Positions 8,168 to 17,059 of a stretch of DNA of 38,554 nucleotides are shown piece by piece (position 1 is the stretch's first letter; each line of letters opens with the position of its first letter). The position numbers were made by a program, and so were the translations under genes. The notes under the pieces are model-generated. The model was given only the letters and a program-made list of their open reading frames with translations, did not search any database and was not told where the DNA came from. The DNA is taken from assembly GCA_021324995.1 (NCBI GenBank), contig JAJPIB010000076.1, positions 1 to 38,554 of the forward strand, in the 5' to 3' direction. This stretch comes from Chlamydiia bacterium. GTDB lineage: Bacteria; Chlamydiota; Chlamydiia; Chlamydiales; Rhabdochlamydiaceae.

Positions 8168-9229
8168 ATGGAAACTAAGAAATTCACCCTTGCTGAGCTT
8201 GCTGAGCTCACAAAGTCCACAATCATTGGCAATCCTGAATATCGCGTCACAGGAGTCGATTCCCTCGACTCCGCATGCCCAGATGATGCCTCTTTCTTAG
8301 CAAATTCCCGTTACAAGTCTCTTTTAAAAGAGACAAAAGCCGGGGTCGTCTGTATCGATCGGCACACTGAGCCGGAAAAAGATAAGAACTATCTCGTTTC
8401 AGATGACCCTTCCCGCGCCTTTCAGATCATCATGGAGGCGCTGCTTATTACACCTTACAATGCATCCGGTTTTGCCGGGGTACACTCTTCTGCTGTTGTA
8501 CATCCTACAGCGCAAATCGGAAAAGACGTACATATCGGCCCAAACTCCGTAATCGACCAGGGGACAGTTATCGGCGACAATACAAAGATTGGCCCCTGCG
8601 TTTCAATCGGCGCAGGCGTCCTTGTCGGCTCCGACTGCCTTTTCCATCCTAACACCACCGTCCGGGAAAAATGCATCATCGGTAACCGCGTCATTTTGCA
8701 GCCAGGTTCTGTGATCGGATCTTGCGGATTCGGGTTTACTACAGACGCAAAAGGCCAGCATACTAAGCTTGAACAGCTCGGCATTGTCATCCTTGAAGAC
8801 GACGTAGAGATCGGCGCCAATACAACGATTGACAGGGCGCGTTTCAAAACCACCCGGATTGGCCAAGGAACAAAGATCGATAACCTCGTTCAAATTGGAC
8901 ATAACGTTCAAATTGGCCCGCACAACATCATCGTCTCTCAAACCGGCATCGCCGGATCTGCAAAAACCGGAAGAAATGTCATTTTTGGAGGACAAGCAGG
9001 CGTTGTTGGTCATCTAGAGATCGCAGACTTTGTCATGATAGCAACGCGAGGAGGAGTCAGTAAGTCAATTACAGAACCTGGCAAATACGCCGGAAGCCCT
9101 GTGATGGGTCTTTCCGATTACAACAAACAGCAAGTCTACCTCCGTAAGATCATGGCTTATGTCAAGCAAATCGAAAACCTAGAGAAACGACTGAAAGAGC
9201 TCGAAGAAAAATCCACTTCTCCCATTTAA
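8168..9229 (+). CDS. lpxD: UDP-3-O-(acyl)glucosamine N-acyltransferase
   Basis: LpxD adds the N-linked acyl chain from acyl-ACP to UDP-3-O-acyl-glucosamine, the third step of lipid A synthesis, in the cytoplasm. The 353 residues show three parts. An N-terminal uridine-binding domain (about 1-105) comes first. A left-handed parallel beta-helix of hexapeptide repeats follows (about 108-300; e.g. IGKDVHIGPNSVI, IGANTTIDRA). The C-terminal helix ends in a charged coil (LEKRLKELEEKS). The catalytic histidine is expected in VQIGHNVQIG. The gene starts 27 bases after skp, so bamA-skp-lpxD is probably one transcript. It depends on ACP chains from the fab operon in the same window. Confidence 0.96.
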   Translation: METKKFTLAELAELTKSTIIGNPEYRVTGVDSLDSACPDDASFLANSRYKSLLKETKAGVVCIDRHTEPEKDKNYLVSDDPSRAFQIIMEALLITPYNASGFAGVHSSAVVHPTAQIGKDVHIGPNSVIDQGTVIGDNTKIGPCVSIGAGVLVGSDCLFHPNTTVREKCIIGNRVILQPGSVIGSCGFGFTTDAKGQHTKLEQLGIVILEDDVEIGANTTIDRARFKTTRIGQGTKIDNLVQIGHNVQIGPHNIIVSQTGIAGSAKTGRNVIFGGQAGVVGHLEIADFVMIATRGGVSKSITEPGKYAGSPVMGLSDYNKQQVYLRKIMAYVKQIENLEKRLKELEEKSTSPI

Positions 9230-9314
9230 TTATTAAATAATTTAATATACATAAAAATCCGACATCTGACATACCCTTTTAGAAGAGGACCAGCATCTTC
9301 CTAAGGGGATAGCG

Positions 9315-10241
9315 ATGATCGAATATTACTTCAAAACGACAAAGGAGGACAATTACCTTTCCATCCCCGCCCCAAAGGAAGGATGCTGGATACACGTCGA
9401 TGAGGGAACTCCCGCAGATCTCGAAACAATTTGTCATTTAACAGGACTTGATATGGCAGATGTTCAAGATAGTCTTGACCGCCATGAAATTCCCCGCATC
9501 GAAAAAATCAATAACCACACTCTAATCTTTACTCGCCATCCCATTGAGCAAGACCTAGCCGTTGGACTCTATACTCTAACCTTCACAATGATCCTCACAA
9601 CCCATTACTTCATCACTATTTCACCGCAGAAAACAGAATTCGTTCACAGCTTCGTTTTAAAAAAAGGCAAGTTTTCCACTCTTCAGCGCTCCAAATTGAT
9701 GATTAATCTGCTATTTAATATTACCCAGGATTTCACTGCCCACATCCGTAAGCTCAGACATAGTCTTCTCACCCAAGAAAAAGAAATGGCAAAAGTAGAA
9801 AGCGAAGACATCGCCGTTTTGACACGCCATGAAGAAATCCTCAATCAATATCTTACCGCTCTAGAACCGACAAGAGGAGTATTAGAAGGAATCACTTCAG
9901 GAAAGTACACAAATCTCTACGAGAAAGAACAAGAACAGCTAGAGGACTTATTAAATGCAGTCAAGCAATCGGAAACCCTTTGCACGATTGCTGTGAAAGC
10001 GATTCGCTCTCTGAGAGATTCTTACAACATCCTGTTTACAAACAATCTTCATAAAACGATCAAATTGCTCACATCGCTCACAATTATTTTCAACATTCCC
10101 ACGATGATCGCAAGCATCTATGGCATGAACATCGAGCTTCCCCTTATGAAAAATGCCCATGCCTTTGGGTTCATTTTAACCTTGATCACAGCGCTTTCCG
10201 CTGTTGCTCTTATCATCTTTAGGCGAAGAAGATGGCTATAG
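9315..10241 (+). CDS. corA: CorA-family divalent metal ion transporter
   Basis: CorA proteins are homopentameric inner-membrane channels for Mg2+ or Co2+. The 308-residue protein has a large cytoplasmic N-terminal domain rich in helices, then two membrane segments close to the C-terminus (about 247-268 and 279-300). The signature YGMNIELPL sits in the short loop between them. The C-terminus is basic (FRRRRWL), as usual. AGGGG lies just upstream of the ATG. The stop codon and last residues fall in a palindromic repeat (GGCTATAG), so the original C-terminus may have been slightly different. The exact ion cannot be read from the sequence. Confidence 0.9.
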   Translation: MIEYYFKTTKEDNYLSIPAPKEGCWIHVDEGTPADLETICHLTGLDMADVQDSLDRHEIPRIEKINNHTLIFTRHPIEQDLAVGLYTLTFTMILTTHYFITISPQKTEFVHSFVLKKGKFSTLQRSKLMINLLFNITQDFTAHIRKLRHSLLTQEKEMAKVESEDIAVLTRHEEILNQYLTALEPTRGVLEGITSGKYTNLYEKEQEQLEDLLNAVKQSETLCTIAVKAIRSLRDSYNILFTNNLHKTIKLLTSLTIIFNIPTMIASIYGMNIELPLMKNAHAFGFILTLITALSAVALIIFRRRRWL

Positions 10242-10379
10242 AATTTCGATTTTTAAGAACCCCATTTTCCGATCCATCAAACAGGGTCTTATTGCTCGAA
10301 TAATGCCCCTATTTGATGGATCAAAAAATGGTCGTGTTAAAACCAAAATTCTATAGCCGATTGAAACGTCACCAGTATA
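10234..10379. repeat. Palindromic MITE-like repeat, family B, copy 2
   Basis: This is the inverted partner of 103-269. Read on the minus strand it starts TATACTGGTGACGTTTCAAT and continues through TATAGAATTTTGGTTTTAAC to the same palindromic centre (GATCCATCAAATAGGG). Its left arm lacks the outermost bases and begins inside the end of corA, supplying that stop codon. It also ends four bases before the stop-codon side of the 10385-11416 gene. Confidence 0.88.
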
Positions 10380-10384
10380 GTCAC

Positions 10385-11416
10385 TTAATCGCTTTCAATG
10401 TTCGATGGAGTCAAATCGGTCTGTATGAAAAGGGCATCGAAGCCTTGAATCAACCTTAAAATAGCCTTGTATTGAGGATGGAGATCCTCTTCTTTAAAAC
10501 CATTTTGCGCTTCAGAGCAAGGATTATACCCATCGTGATTGAAAATTTGATTTGAGGCTGAGCCGAAACCCAAATTTTCAGTTGCCTTCGGTGCAGATCC
10601 TGGATAACGATAAAACTTTGTCTCCAAAGTATTCGTTAAATCAGCTTTAATACTGCAGATTTCTTTTCTTAATTCTTCTAAATCCTCCAGAGCAATGCCA
10701 CTACTAAGCGTGTCTTGAAGTGATTTCAGTTTTTCGGAAAAAATATTCACCATAGTTTGAGGCGATTGTAGCGCTTGACTAAATTGAATGTGATTTGAGA
10801 CCGAGCCAAAATCCAAATTTTCTGTCACGCCCTGTAAAGATTCAGGTAAATCTGTTTCTATTAAAAAAAAATCCAACTCTTTAATCAATTGAGGTATGAA
10901 GTTAGTTTCCAAATAGCCCTGTTGCTGTTTCCTAAACTCTAGGTCATATGTTCTACCAATAAGAACTACAGTTTTCAAAGCAGATTCTAAACAAACTTTA
11001 ATATTCTCGATCTCTATCCTTAACCCATTTAAATCTTCGATTGTAATTGGGTATGTAAGTTCGACCTTGAGCGATTTTAATCTTTGAGAAAAAGTCAATA
11101 CAGCTGTTGCCAATGCTTGATCTGTTTTGATCGGAAAGCAATTCCAATTTCCAGATGGATTAACAAGAGGAGAGTCCGGGCTAAACGCATTTTTAGCCTG
11201 CAACCAAACTTTTGGAACTTCTGAGTTGTAGTCCTGATTGATAGTCAAACAATTGACTTGAATTCGTCTTGGCTCGAATTCATAGATGGTTCTTAATTTT
11301 ATGGATAACAAAGATTTATCAGTACGGTCAATAATCCGAGCCTGTTCGGCAAGAGGCACAAAAACTCTATTATAAACTTCGTAAGCATCTCCTTGGAGAA
11401 ATCGCGTTGGATGCAT
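10385..11416 (-). CDS. Unrecognised protein with internal duplication and repeat-derived peptides
   Basis: I do not recognise this 343-residue protein. It has no signal peptide or membrane segment. Two related units are visible: residues 100-150 (FSQRLKSL then IEDLNGLRIEIENIK) and 218-268 (FSEKLKSL then LEDLEELRKEICSIK). Each is accompanied by a segment like DFFLIETDL (183-190) or DALFIQTDL (327-335). Two near-identical peptides, TENLDFGSVSNHI (198-210) and TENLGFGSASNQI (279-291), are encoded by DNA matching the intergenic palindromes at 27087 and 31373. GAGGA precedes the ATG. It starts 17 bases after pdhC and could be read through from it, but nothing links it to pyruvate dehydrogenase. 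A lineage-specific effector is possible, not shown. Confidence 0.75.
   Translation of the reverse strand: MHPTRFLQGDAYEVYNRVFVPLAEQARIIDRTDKSLLSIKLRTIYEFEPRRIQVNCLTINQDYNSEVPKVWLQAKNAFSPDSPLVNPSGNWNCFPIKTDQALATAVLTFSQRLKSLKVELTYPITIEDLNGLRIEIENIKVCLESALKTVVLIGRTYDLEFRKQQQGYLETNFIPQLIKELDFFLIETDLPESLQGVTENLDFGSVSNHIQFSQALQSPQTMVNIFSEKLKSLQDTLSSGIALEDLEELRKEICSIKADLTNTLETKFYRYPGSAPKATENLGFGSASNQIFNHDGYNPCSEAQNGFKEEDLHPQYKAILRLIQGFDALFIQTDLTPSNIESD
10525..10584. repeat. Collapsed palindromic repeat inside a coding region (copy 1)
   Basis: The stretch begins TATACCCATCGTGATTGAAA and ends with AAATTTTCAG. It resembles the 96-bp element at 31373-31468 with its middle removed: TATACCCA, CGTGA, TGAAAATTT, GAGCC and CAAATTTTCAG occur in the same order. 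It is translated on the minus strand as part of the 343-residue protein (about residues 278-297). Confidence 0.75.
10790..10829. repeat. Collapsed palindromic repeat inside a coding region (copy 2)
   Basis: Read on the minus strand this gives GTGACAGAAAATTTGGATTT, then GGCTCGGTCTCAAATC. Those two blocks match the two arms of the 31373-31468 palindrome with the loop lost. It encodes about residues 197-209 of the 343-residue protein. Confidence 0.7.
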
Positions 11417-11433
11417 CTGTAGTTCCTCATTCG

Positions 11434-12735
11434 TTAGAGAAGCAGTAAGGATGGGCTTTCGAGATATTTTTGAAGTGTTTTTAAAAATTTTGCCGCGTCA
11501 GCGCCATCGAGAACGCGATGGTCAGCAGAAAGGGTCAATCTCATCGTTTTTCCGGGCACTACCTGCCCCCCTTTGACGATAGGGCGGTCTTCAATTCCTC
11601 CGACAGCAAGAATTGCGGCTTGTGGCGGATTGATAATCGCGACAAATTCAGAAATGCCAAACATCCCCAGATTGGAAATTGTGAAAGAACCTCCAGTGTA
11701 CTCCTCACGGCTGAGCTTTCCCTCTCTTGCCTTGGAAGCAAGTAGGCGCATCTCCGCGGAAAGCTGGCCAAGATTTTTAAAATCGGCATGGCGAATGATC
11801 GGCGTGATCAGCCCGCTGGGGAGACTCACAGCAACAGAAATGTCGATCGTCTTGAAGTGAATCATCGACTGGTTGACAGAGTTAAAACCTGTATTCACGT
11901 TCGGATGCTCGCGTAAAGCCAGAGCTGTTGCGCGAAGAACGAAATCGTTATAGGAGACTTTCAATTGCGCAGCGGAAAGCTCCTCGCGCAAACTGATCAT
12001 CTTATCAGCTTGAATTTCCTGGGTGGTATAGAAATGCGGTATAAATGTCTTTGATTCCTGAAGACGCGCTCCAATGATTTTCCGGATAGGAGACAGAGGA
12101 ATTTCTTCATAAGTTCCAGGAGCGATTGTTGGCGTTTCGCGGCGTCCAAATGTGACTGCGCCGGCGCGTTGTCCCATGTTGAGATCGCGACTCATGATGC
12201 GTCCATGAGGTCCGGATCCTTTCACTGTCGTTAAATCAATCTCCTTTTCTCTAGCCAGTTTCTTTGCAAGAGGAGACGCCTTAATGCGTCCTTCAACTGT
12301 TCCTTCAGGGCCAGAGAAAGAGTAATGCTGTAGTGGCGGTTCAGGAACAAAAGCCGGCTGGGACATCGCTCCTGTAGAAGAGACTGATTTAGGAGGCGTA
12401 ACTCCTCCCTCTCGAGCAGTTTCAGCAGCAGCGGGTTTAGGTGGCGCAGCTTGGGGCACAACTCCCTCGGGCTTGTATCCTTCAATGCTTTCATCGCTCT
12501 TTTCGGTAAAAATAGCGATTGCCTGGTTAACAATCGCAGATTCTCCGTCTTTCACAAGAACTTTGCGAAGATATCCCGCATCTAAAGCGCTGTGCTCCAC
12601 AGTGGCTTTATCGGTTGCTACTTCAATGAGGACATCGCCAGATTTGACATAATCGCCTTCTTTTTTGCGCCATTTCGCAATTGTCCCCTCTTCCATTGTC
12701 GGTGAGAGTTTTGGCATTGTCAGAGTGAAGGGCAT
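11434..12735 (-). CDS. pdhC: Pyruvate dehydrogenase E2, dihydrolipoamide acetyltransferase
   Basis: E2 is the core of the pyruvate dehydrogenase complex and transfers the acetyl group from lipoamide to CoA. The 433 residues contain an N-terminal lipoyl domain with the lipoylated lysine in EVATDKATVEH (about 45). A Pro/Ala-rich linker follows, then a peripheral-subunit binding domain (KASPLAKKLAREKEIDL, about 132-148). The catalytic domain ends with the active-site motif LSADHRVLDGADAA. One lipoyl domain is present. It starts 10 bases after pdhB, so pdhA-pdhB-pdhC form one operon. The E3 gene is not in the window. Confidence 0.95.
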   Translation of the reverse strand: MPFTLTMPKLSPTMEEGTIAKWRKKEGDYVKSGDVLIEVATDKATVEHSALDAGYLRKVLVKDGESAIVNQAIAIFTEKSDESIEGYKPEGVVPQAAPPKPAAAETAREGGVTPPKSVSSTGAMSQPAFVPEPPLQHYSFSGPEGTVEGRIKASPLAKKLAREKEIDLTTVKGSGPHGRIMSRDLNMGQRAGAVTFGRRETPTIAPGTYEEIPLSPIRKIIGARLQESKTFIPHFYTTQEIQADKMISLREELSAAQLKVSYNDFVLRATALALREHPNVNTGFNSVNQSMIHFKTIDISVAVSLPSGLITPIIRHADFKNLGQLSAEMRLLASKAREGKLSREEYTGGSFTISNLGMFGISEFVAIINPPQAAILAVGGIEDRPIVKGGQVVPGKTMRLTLSADHRVLDGADAAKFLKTLQKYLESPSLLLL

Positions 12736-12745
12736 AAGAAATCCT

Positions 12746-13726
12746 TTAAGATAAGACTTGTTCGATAGCTGCGATGATCCGCTCTTTTGTCGGCATCGTT
12801 TCTTTTTCTAGCGCTTTTGAGTAAGGCATTGGTGTTTCTCTTTGACAAACGCGCGCTAAGGGCGCATCGAGATCGTCAAAACAGTGCTCCATGATCTGGA
12901 AGGCAACTTCGGCACAGATCCCTGAATAGATGTGTCCCTCTTCGACCAAGACGCACTTATGTGTCTTTTTTACAGAAGCGGAAAGCGTCGTGATATCGAG
13001 AGGTTTGATGGTTCTTAGATCGACTACCTCTACACTCACCCCTTGTTTAGCCAGTTCTTCCGCGACAAGCAAGCACCGCGGAACCATTAAACCATGCGAA
13101 ACCAAAGTGATATCTTTGCCTTCGCGTGCCACCTTTGCTTTACCGATAGGAACGAGATATTCTTCTGTTGGGATTTCCATCTTGTCGTTGTAGGCGAGCT
13201 CGCTTTCGAGAAAGAGAACGGGATTGTTGTTGCGAATGGCTGACTTCAGCAGCCCTTTCGCATCGTAAGGGTTGCTGGCAGCAATAATGATGAGCCCGGG
13301 AAAGTTGCCATAAATCGCCTCCACACAATGAGAATGCTGCGAGGATACCTGCGCGGCAGCTCCATTGGGCCCCCGAAACACGATAGGCACTTTAAAACGG
13401 TTGCCTGACATGTAATACATCTTTATCGCATTTGAAATGATCTGATCGCACGCAACAAAGGAAAAATTAAAGCTCATGAACTCAATGATTGGACGTAGCC
13501 CTGTCATGGCAGCGCCCACACCAAGACCTGCAAATCCTAGCTCAGCAATGGGTGTATCGATAACACGGGTAGGTCCCCATTTATCGAGCATCCCCTTGGT
13601 CACTTTATAAGCTCCGTTATATTCGGCAACTTCTTCCCCCATGATAAACACGGTGGGATCGCGCTCCATTTCTTCATCAATCGCTTGCCTCAAGGCATCG
13701 CGCAGCGTCACTAATTGTTTGGGCAT
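12746..13726 (-). CDS. pdhB: Pyruvate dehydrogenase E1 component, beta subunit
   Basis: The E1 beta subunit pairs with E1 alpha to decarboxylate pyruvate with thiamine diphosphate and pass the acetyl group to E2. The 326 residues show the transketolase-like pyrimidine-binding domain: IMGEEVAEYNGAYKVTKGM, DTPIAELGFAGLGVGAAMTG and the IEFMSFNF segment. The C-terminal transketolase domain includes VVDLRTIKPLD. Length and order match E1 beta of other Chlamydiae. The gene lies 18 bases after pdhA and 10 before pdhC. Confidence 0.95.
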   Translation of the reverse strand: MPKQLVTLRDALRQAIDEEMERDPTVFIMGEEVAEYNGAYKVTKGMLDKWGPTRVIDTPIAELGFAGLGVGAAMTGLRPIIEFMSFNFSFVACDQIISNAIKMYYMSGNRFKVPIVFRGPNGAAAQVSSQHSHCVEAIYGNFPGLIIIAASNPYDAKGLLKSAIRNNNPVLFLESELAYNDKMEIPTEEYLVPIGKAKVAREGKDITLVSHGLMVPRCLLVAEELAKQGVSVEVVDLRTIKPLDITTLSASVKKTHKCVLVEEGHIYSGICAEVAFQIMEHCFDDLDAPLARVCQRETPMPYSKALEKETMPTKERIIAAIEQVLS

Positions 13727-13744
13727 GGTCTCTCCGCGTAAATT

Positions 13745-14791
13745 TTAAGGAGCAAAAACGTCTTCTTCGAGAGTAATCGGATCAGGCCAGGGACTTTCAT
13801 CGGCAAACTTCAATGCGGCAAGAACGATCTCTTTTTGCTCCTTGTCCATCTCATGATACTGCTCTTCTGTAATCAAGCCAGCGCTTTCTAAGTTCTTGAA
13901 CATAATGATGAGCGGATCCCTTGACATGCATGTATCCAGCTCCTCTTTTGATCGATAAGCACCGGGATCAGAAATCGAGTGACCGCGGAAACGACTGGAG
14001 ACAACCTCAACGAGGACCGGTCGCGAATCCCTTTTCATTTTTTCAAAGACATGCTTAAAACCTGAATAGCAATTGAAGAAATCCATTCCATCAAAGGTAT
14101 AAGCCTCCATCCCAAAGCTCGCGCCCTTGCTTTCTGCAATCGGCTCTACGCTGATTGCTCGGTTCACATGCGTTCCCATGCCCCATTCATTATTCTCAAT
14201 CACGTAGATGCATGGCAAATTCCAAAGAGCAGCAAGGTTCAGAGATTCATGAAATGCGCCTTGAGCGACAGCGCCATCCCCCATAAAGCAAATGGCAACA
14301 TCGCAGTTCTTTCGAGTATTCAATTGGGGAACAGACTTGAGATAATTGATTGTAAAGGCAGCCCCTGTCGCGATCGGTATTTGCCCCCCAACAATGCCAA
14401 ATCCCCCGAGAAGACGCTCTGTAAAAAAGTGCATCGAACCGCCGCGTCCCTTGGCATTACCTGTCGCCCGTCCAAACAGCTCGGCAAGCAGCTCATTCGG
14501 CGTCGCATCGAGCAAAAGCGCTAGAGCATGGCAGCGATACGTCGTCACCCACCACTGTTCTTTGCTCATTGCGCAGACCGCAGAGGTTTGTATCGCCTCT
14601 TGGCCGATGTAGGAGTGAAAAAAACCACCGATCTTCCCTTGAAGGTAGGCAGCTTCTGCACGCATCTCAAAATTACGTATCAGCAGCATTCTCTTGAGCT
14701 GCTCAACAAGGACATCTCTCCCGAGTTCAGCAATGACCTTTGAGGCATCGCTAGGGAAAAAATTGTATTTGATCGATTTTTTTGTTTTCAT
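13745..14791 (-). CDS. pdhA: Pyruvate dehydrogenase E1 component, alpha subunit
   Basis: E1 alpha carries the thiamine diphosphate site of pyruvate dehydrogenase. In the 348 residues the ThDP motif runs from GDGAVAQGAFHE to YVIENN, with the normal spacing of about 30 residues. The phosphorylation-loop segment SRFRGHSISDPGAYRSKEE is also typical. The N-terminal half carries GFFHSYIGQEAI and GRGGSMHFF, which line the cofactor channel. The start has GGAAA just upstream. It is the first gene of pdhABC on the minus strand, 59 bases after a small lipoprotein gene. Confidence 0.95.
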   Translation of the reverse strand: MKTKKSIKYNFFPSDASKVIAELGRDVLVEQLKRMLLIRNFEMRAEAAYLQGKIGGFFHSYIGQEAIQTSAVCAMSKEQWWVTTYRCHALALLLDATPNELLAELFGRATGNAKGRGGSMHFFTERLLGGFGIVGGQIPIATGAAFTINYLKSVPQLNTRKNCDVAICFMGDGAVAQGAFHESLNLAALWNLPCIYVIENNEWGMGTHVNRAISVEPIAESKGASFGMEAYTFDGMDFFNCYSGFKHVFEKMKRDSRPVLVEVVSSRFRGHSISDPGAYRSKEELDTCMSRDPLIIMFKNLESAGLITEEQYHEMDKEQKEIVLAALKFADESPWPDPITLEEDVFAP

Positions 14792-14850
14792 TTTCCAACA
14801 GTTGAGAAGTTAGGCTCAAATTAACTTAGGAATTCAATTAAATCAATCCC

Positions 14851-15003
14851 CTACATAGGCATGGAAGGCAGCCTCTGCCCTTGGCCTGGAACAATATTAG
14901 GGTTGTTCGTAACGGGCACAGTTCTTAAATCGTCATCGGAATGCACCTGATAACACCCAACAAGACCCAGCCCAGCTAAAGTCAACAGCATCAGTAATCT
15001 CAT
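14851..15003 (-). CDS. Small putative lipoprotein
   Basis: The 50-residue product starts MRLLMLLTLAGLGLVGC, a short lipoprotein signal peptide with lipobox LVGC (cysteine at 17). About 33 polar residues follow, ending QGQRLPSMPM. The mature part has no motif I know. A longer frame begins at 15108, but I chose the ATG at 15003: GGAG lies nine bases upstream and the signal peptide starts exactly there. Length and lipobox resemble other small bacterial envelope lipoproteins. It precedes pdhA on the same strand, but a shared function is not implied. Confidence 0.7.
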   Translation of the reverse strand: MRLLMLLTLAGLGLVGCYQVHSDDDLRTVPVTNNPNIVPGQGQRLPSMPM

Positions 15004-15290
15004 CACATTCAACTCCAAATCAATAAGGCTGAAGACAGAATAGCCAGCCCCCGAAAAAATGAAAAGTAAAATAAAGCTATCCTCCTCTAATCGATCGAGT
15101 TTCTTCATTAAATATAACTTATTCGATATCAGGAACTTAAACGTTTCCTTACCCTTTTAATATCAGGTATTTACAACGATAAAAATTGATAACCCCTAAA
15201 ACATTAACAATAAAGATATTAACTAAAATAATATTATAATAGACTAATTAATAAAATTATTATAAAATAATTAATAAATATGAGGAAAAT

Positions 15291-16691
15291 ATGACAGCGA
15301 TCACAATTAATAAAACTGCTACACAATTTTATATAAACTCTATTCAAAATGGAAAAGAAGACTTTGATAAAATCACCGATTTATGCCTAAGACATATCAA
15401 AAAAAAACAAGGAGAGGGGAAGTGCGCAAGAAGAATTTTAGAGCTCACCGTCCAGGCCTATGAATCGTATCTCGATCATTTAATACTGGGATGGATACAA
15501 AAGATTTTTGAAAGATATTTTGGAAACTATGGACGCGCAAAAGAAGTGTTAAAACAACCCACCACCTCAATTCCAACTGACAATGCCAAAGTTGAAAGAA
15601 TCCTCGCCGGCTATTTTGCCAGCGTACGCCAAACAACAGTTTGCTTCCTCCAAAAAAACAAGGACACTTCCTCATCCATTTTAATCGCAACTCCAAAAGG
15701 TCATAAATATTTCGTGCCTCTGAGCGAAGGACCTAAAGGTAAAGGAGCATCAAGGTTCATTTATGAAGGAAAAGTCTACTTTACTAAGGATGGAAAAAAC
15801 GAGGTTGTAAGGCCCATAGGAATTTTGACCACGCTGCCACTGAATCCGGCTGAATATGACCCAGCTGTAGTTAAGGAAGCGACCTCCAAAATGCAATCAG
15901 AATACGATACCATAACTTCTATTGAGGATGATAGTGATCGAGTGATTCGGGTGTATGACAACTTTACTACTTCATTTGGAGCATTAGATGTTGGCTTTAC
16001 AACTATGGATTACCATCAAAAGAGCGATATCGCGAAGTTTATTAAGAGTGACGACTATTTAAATATGACACCTGAAAAAAAACTTGCATTCTTGAAGAGT
16101 CTAGTTGAAGTTTATCAAAAATTACACAACAAGCATTTGATCCATAGAGACTTAAGATCGCAAAATATTCTTGTCGATAATAACTTTCTTCCTGTTTTAA
16201 TCGACTTAGAAACCTGCATCTCTGAATCACAGGAAAGGTCAAAAGCTGAAGAAGTCGCAGGGACTCAGGCGTACTGGTCCCCCGAGTATCTTGCAGGTTG
16301 CTTAAAGGGAATGGAAGAAGCTAATCAAAATAGCATTCAAAAGTCATCAGCTTATCTAGCTCAGGCAACAACTCAAGCTTTGGATGCTTGGGCACTGGGT
16401 CTTGTTTGCTTTCACTTCATGTTTGGTAAAGATTTGATTTCTGAGATTTTTCATTTCGGCAGTATGGGCGGCTCTGACAAAACGAAGATTGGGTATTTAA
16501 AAGATATTCATGCAAAACTCCCTGACTTTGTTCGCCAAATGAACGCGGAAGGCACTCCTACTGAGGAAAATTGGATAGAAATTAAAAGGGCCATCCAAGC
16601 AAATAAGTTAATTTGGAATGAAGTCATCGTTCCTTTGCTCGAGTTAGATCCTCAAAAACGAAAAAGAATCGCCGATATTTCTTTTGAATAG
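15291..16691 (+). CDS. Eukaryote-like protein kinase, paralogue 1
   Basis: This 466-residue protein has an N-terminal module (about 8-88; TATQFYINSIQNG, AYESYLDH, RAKEVL) shared with its neighbour at 17060, then a kinase-like domain. The catalytic loop is HRDLRSQN (285-292), giving Asp287 and Asn292; the usual Lys two after Asp is Arg289. The DFG motif is DLE (305-307), so the metal-binding Asp is kept and Gly is replaced. A SPEY segment (330-333) and DAWALG (365-370) fill subdomains VIII and IX. Glu204 in MQSEYDTITSI may be the alpha-C glutamate. No clear glycine loop or VAIK lysine is seen, so activity is uncertain. GAGG precedes the ATG. The upstream 180 bases are very AT-rich, with TATAAT at 15235. 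It is probably a host-directed effector, by inference. Confidence 0.8.
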   Translation: MTAITINKTATQFYINSIQNGKEDFDKITDLCLRHIKKKQGEGKCARRILELTVQAYESYLDHLILGWIQKIFERYFGNYGRAKEVLKQPTTSIPTDNAKVERILAGYFASVRQTTVCFLQKNKDTSSSILIATPKGHKYFVPLSEGPKGKGASRFIYEGKVYFTKDGKNEVVRPIGILTTLPLNPAEYDPAVVKEATSKMQSEYDTITSIEDDSDRVIRVYDNFTTSFGALDVGFTTMDYHQKSDIAKFIKSDDYLNMTPEKKLAFLKSLVEVYQKLHNKHLIHRDLRSQNILVDNNFLPVLIDLETCISESQERSKAEEVAGTQAYWSPEYLAGCLKGMEEANQNSIQKSSAYLAQATTQALDAWALGLVCFHFMFGKDLISEIFHFGSMGGSDKTKIGYLKDIHAKLPDFVRQMNAEGTPTEENWIEIKRAIQANKLIWNEVIVPLLELDPQKRKRIADISFE

Positions 16692-16739
16692 ACCTCTATT
16701 AGAGCGCGCGGGCAGGAAAGGAAACTCACAACAAAGAAA

Positions 16740-16886
16740 TATACTGGTGATTCAAGAATCGGTTTTGGTGCGCCTGCAAAAGCGCCCCTATTTCTAATAG
16801 GCGGCACTTCTTACACCGGTTTCACCTGATCAAAATTCTGGGTGCATGCTTTGCCAAAAACCGATTCTTGAATCATTTTCGCTATA
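16740..16886. repeat. TATA-bounded palindromic repeat between the two kinase genes
   Basis: The 147-bp element starts TATACTGGTGATTCAAGAATC and ends GATTCTTGAATCATTTTCGC before TATA. Arms pair ATTCAAGAATCGGTTTTGG with CCAAAAACCGATTCTTGAAT. The centre contains CTATTTCTAATAGGCGGC, also seen as ATTTCTAATAGAGGCG in the element at 27087-27250. It occupies the middle of the 368-bp gap between the kinase genes; the rest is AT-rich promoter-like sequence. Confidence 0.85.
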
Positions 16887-17004
16887 TCTTACCCCTTTCA
16901 ATTTTTGAAGACCCGGATATCGGAGACTCAAATTATTTCTATCTCTTTTAAAGCCAAGAACTTAATAAAAAATAACTAAAATGTATAAAAATAAAACAAT
17001 TTTT

Positions 17005-17033
17005 TTTATCTAAAACAAAAAAAATGATATAAT
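17005..17033 (+). promoter_or_regulatory. Candidate promoter of the second kinase gene
   Basis: TATAAT at 17028-17033 is preceded by TGA, an extended -10 arrangement. A weak -35 (TTTATC, 17005-17010) lies 17 bases upstream. A transcript starting near 17040 would have a 20-base leader containing the CAGGAA ribosome site. Assigned by pattern only. Confidence 0.45.
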
Positions 17034-17059
17034 TAAAATTAACAAAGCAGGAAATAAGT

